From CAHJXG01 sp964235485 (GTDB lineage: Bacteria > Pseudomonadota > Alphaproteobacteria > Acetobacterales > Acetobacteraceae), in the NCBI GenBank assembly GCA_964235485.1, contig CAXSAZ010000022.1:6893-70892 (forward strand): a DNA stretch of 64,000 nucleotides, given 5' to 3'. A model generated the notes under the pieces. The model worked only from the letters and a program-made list of their open reading frames with translations. It was not told the origin of the DNA and did not search any database. Positions 61,585 through 64,000 of this stretch are shown one piece after another. Every line of letters starts with the position of its first letter. Position 1 is the stretch's first letter. Position numbers and translations under genes: made by a program.

Positions 61585-63819
61585 ATGGAGCTGGTTTTCC
61601 GAGGGTATAGGATAGTAGTCGAATTCGGTAACGGTTGCCCTCGGCCTGCGGGGGCCTGGGTGCCTGCGTCGATCTTCTGCGTCGATGACGCCTACAACCT
61701 TCTGCTTCTTGCTCAGAACGGCAACTTGGCGTTCTGGCTTCTTGATGCGGACCTGCGGCTCCAATGCAATGACGTTGCGACGATGCTGACATCGCTGAGG
61801 GACCTGTCAGGTTCGGATGGCAGCGCCCTCCATGACACGTCTTTCATCGAGGAGGTACAGGGCTTGCTCCTGCACCACACGGGACAACACCAGGCGGCGT
61901 TCGACGCCTTCTCGGCGGCGTGCGGAGCCGGAGAACTCCGCGATGGCGAGTCGTACTCGGCGCTCATGGGTTCCGCCGCCCTGTTGGGGCGGGTGTCCGA
62001 CGCGCTGGCCTGGATCGAGCCGGTTCTGGACCGGGCTGATTTCCTGTCGCCGGAACAAGCGGCGGTGCCGAAAGCATGGGTGGGCCGGGTTTGTGCCGAC
62101 CGCGGCGACTATGCCCGGGGGCACCGGCTGCTCGCGGATGCCGTCGCCGGCTCGGCGAAGCTGGGCGAGTGGGTGCCGGGCTACCTCGACCATTGCTCGC
62201 GGCATGACAGGATCCACGAGTTCAGCGCGCCGACCGACCTGCTGAGGCAAGAGATGGCGGCGTTTGAGCGGGGCGCGCTGGACTTCTTGGCCCGGCGCCC
62301 TGGCACCTGGAAACCGGGCCGCTACCCGACGATCACCGTGGCCCGTCACTGGGTGCGCTGGAACCTGAACATCATCCATCTCGAACCCGACGACGCGGAG
62401 TCGGTCGCCCTTCTGCGAGCAGGCGGCCTTTCGCCCACGTTCCTGCAGGCCACGCTTCGCGGACGGGACGGCGTGGGCGAGGCGTGCTATGCCTTGTCCC
62501 CCGACATCCCATTCGCGGCCGATCCGTCGGTCTCGCTGCGGGTCAAGGATTTGGCTGCGACCGTTCTCCTCGGCGGCAAACCGGTGCTGTGCCCGTTCAC
62601 CGGGGAGCGCGACCTCGCGCGCGACACCATCAACCTGCACACGTTCCTGCATCAGAAGAACGGACGCACCTGCATCATCTTCTCTGATCCCGACATCAGC
62701 CTGGCCCCGGCCGATTCGGCCTGGTTCTTCCCGGACCTGCGTATCGTGCTGACGGTGGGCTGGAACATGCGGCCCGAGATCGACCTGGCGACGACGATGC
62801 AGCGCGTCATGGACAACCTTGAGGCGGTGGAGTTCCACCTTGCGGCCCCCCAAAGGACCATCATGATCTCAGAGGAGGGGATGGGCCATATCGGGCACTA
62901 CATCTGGAACGTGATTTCCGGCTGGAAGCATCTCTTTGATCTGATCAAGCCAAGCGACATCAAGATCCTGACCTCTTACGACGGCGGGCACTTCTTCGGC
63001 GGCGTCACCGAGCTGTATGAGGACGAGCTTCGGTCGGTCGGCCAGGTCCTGAAGCTGCCGCGCCGAGAGGACGCCTTCATCACGATGCTGACGCAGCAGG
63101 GCTTGTCGCTCATCCTGCGTGACCGTCACGTTTCCGAGGACGTTGCGGAGCGGGTCCAGGCCTGGTGCCGACAGCATGTCTCGGATGCGTTCCTGAGAAC
63201 GCGCGACGGTTTGCGCCGGTCGGCTGACCCGCTGCTGATGATCACCATACGGCTTGAAAACCGGGCTTGGATCGAACAAGAGGGCGGCTTCATCAACATC
63301 ATACAGAGCCTTGCGGCTGAGCACCCACGTCTGGGCGTCGTCATTGATGGCCTGAACGCCTTGCCGCCGGGCACCCAGACCTATGCCAAGATGTCCGTGG
63401 CGGACGAGCAGGCGATTGCCGAACGCATCATCGCCGCCTGCCCCACCGTGCGCTTCATCAACGCCATCGGCTGCACCCCGGCGGAGAGCGTGCTTTGGTG
63501 CACCTCCGTCGATGCCTTCCTGGCGCCGATTGGCGCCGGCCTGGCCAAAAGCCGTTGGATCGCCAACAAGCCCGGGGTCGGTTTTTCCAACCGGACCTTC
63601 CTCGAAGACGGGCATTTCGAGGGCTACCTTTACAGCCATTTCCGCGAGAACCCGACGGCTATGCGCTACATCGCCCGCGAGCATGTCCGCGATGCCGACG
63701 AGGGGCACCATGGGCTGCGCGGACGGGCGAACTTCAGCATGGACTGGCGCGCGCCGCTTGCGGAGCTTCGGGCGCTGCTCGCCGCCGTCAAGCAGGGCGC
63801 GGTTGAACCCGCGATGTAG
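61585..63819 (+). CDS. Large glycan-region protein, unknown, shares C-terminal domain with 52038-54362
   Basis: A 744-residue protein with no signal peptide. Residues about 70-190 look helical and TPR-like (HHTGQHQAAFDAF, ALLGRVSDALAWIEPVL). After about 430 the shared domain starts: GMGHIGHYIWNVISG, LMITIRLENRAW, LGVVIDGLNAL and DAFLAPIGAGLAKSRWIANKPG in the same order as the 774-residue protein. It is a glycosyltransferase candidate (GT61- or capsule-type), by context only. ATG 61540 is an alternative start. No known family is claimed. Confidence 0.72.
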   Translation: MELVFRGYRIVVEFGNGCPRPAGAWVPASIFCVDDAYNLLLLAQNGNLAFWLLDADLRLQCNDVATMLTSLRDLSGSDGSALHDTSFIEEVQGLLLHHTGQHQAAFDAFSAACGAGELRDGESYSALMGSAALLGRVSDALAWIEPVLDRADFLSPEQAAVPKAWVGRVCADRGDYARGHRLLADAVAGSAKLGEWVPGYLDHCSRHDRIHEFSAPTDLLRQEMAAFERGALDFLARRPGTWKPGRYPTITVARHWVRWNLNIIHLEPDDAESVALLRAGGLSPTFLQATLRGRDGVGEACYALSPDIPFAADPSVSLRVKDLAATVLLGGKPVLCPFTGERDLARDTINLHTFLHQKNGRTCIIFSDPDISLAPADSAWFFPDLRIVLTVGWNMRPEIDLATTMQRVMDNLEAVEFHLAAPQRTIMISEEGMGHIGHYIWNVISGWKHLFDLIKPSDIKILTSYDGGHFFGGVTELYEDELRSVGQVLKLPRREDAFITMLTQQGLSLILRDRHVSEDVAERVQAWCRQHVSDAFLRTRDGLRRSADPLLMITIRLENRAWIEQEGGFINIIQSLAAEHPRLGVVIDGLNALPPGTQTYAKMSVADEQAIAERIIAACPTVRFINAIGCTPAESVLWCTSVDAFLAPIGAGLAKSRWIANKPGVGFSNRTFLEDGHFEGYLYSHFRENPTAMRYIAREHVRDADEGHHGLRGRANFSMDWRAPLAELRALLAAVKQGAVEPAM

Positions 63820-64000
63820 CCGGCCGCGGCAGTTTCTTCCTTACCCACCGCGCGCCGGCGGCCAACGTGCCGCGCCGCAACAGCACCCAGCCAAGGCTTG
63901 TTGAAACTGGTCATCTTATACGGACGGCTTGGTTGAATAACCGTCAAGGCTTTTATTGGGTTCCGGGGTGGTGATGGATCCGTCACGCGACCAAGCCGGC
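63820..64000. other. Non-coding end of window
   Basis: I see no credible gene in these 181 bases. Besides the repeat at 63921-63947 the sequence is less GC-rich from about 63900 on (TTTTATTGGG). It may be the start of an accessory or regulatory interval that continues past the window. Confidence 0.5.
63921..63947. repeat. 27-bp dispersed direct repeat, copy 2
   Basis: Second copy of the repeat found at 2848-2874, same orientation, three mismatches (all in the right half). Its right half, CTTGGTTGAATAACCGTCAAG, is written here only as its arms CTTGGTT and AACCGTCAAG, an imperfect inverted repeat. Confidence 0.5.

Overview
The window is about 64 kb of very GC-rich DNA, roughly 70% by eye, with tightly packed genes. 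Many genes are joined by ATGA, GTGA or TGATG overlaps. The gene set points to an alphaproteobacterium, most likely Acetobacteraceae or a related Rhodospirillales lineage (Roseomonas-like). Supporting content is a system I cytochrome c maturation operon, two Liv-type ABC transporters (one with fused LivM-LivG), a pimeloyl-CoA type beta-oxidation operon, a homogentisate operon with a DUF2783 gene, and multi-domain glycosyltransferases. The taxonomic placement is inference from gene content. I saw no rRNA, tRNA, CRISPR array or intact insertion sequence.

Layout. 1-2845: end of a Liv-type ABC operon (livH partial, livM-livG fusion, livF). 2964-3526: two small convergent exported proteins. 3655-8814: ccmCDEFGHI on the minus strand, without ccmA or ccmB. 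8898-12606: small stand-alone genes (YciI, coiled-coil proteins, EVE, Rieske) and acetyl-CoA synthetase. 12621-15042: M20 amidohydrolase and argG. 15138-15388: a decayed ccdAB toxin-antitoxin locus. 15393-20835: homogentisate degradation operon (MBL protein, FAD monooxygenase, DUF2783, hmgA, fahA) whose first ribosome binding site can be closed by a hairpin. 20996-21663: TumE-TumA toxin-antitoxin pair with a palindromic operator. 21722-25145: GT92-like glycosyltransferase, acyl-CoA ligase and a lytic transglycosylase.

25212-37700 (minus) is one long apparent operon. livK-livH-livM-livG-livF runs straight into pimF-pimA-pimB-pimC, then an entericidin-like lipoprotein and pimD. This suggests coupled uptake and beta-oxidation of a carboxylic or dicarboxylic acid. 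37857-38542 is an AT-richer Phd/PIN toxin-antitoxin pair. 38593-41971 holds a nitronate monooxygenase-like protein, a GNAT protein, a carboxymuconolactone decarboxylase-like protein, and an SPFH/NfeD membrane pair. 42223-45462 is a TonB plus TonB-dependent receptor pair. 45492-51915 holds an ABC exporter, a phosphoesterase, a zinc peptidase, an FrhB-like flavo/iron-sulfur protein, an exported protein and a hydrolase.

52038-63819 is a surface-glycan region. An FAD oxidoreductase, a divergent SDR, a TIM-barrel sugar isomerase, a 1057-residue composite glycosyltransferase and a second SDR form a plus-strand series. It is flanked by two large proteins that share an unassigned C-terminal domain. 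Two of these proteins carry in-frame minisatellites. This region is the best candidate for a poorly described system.
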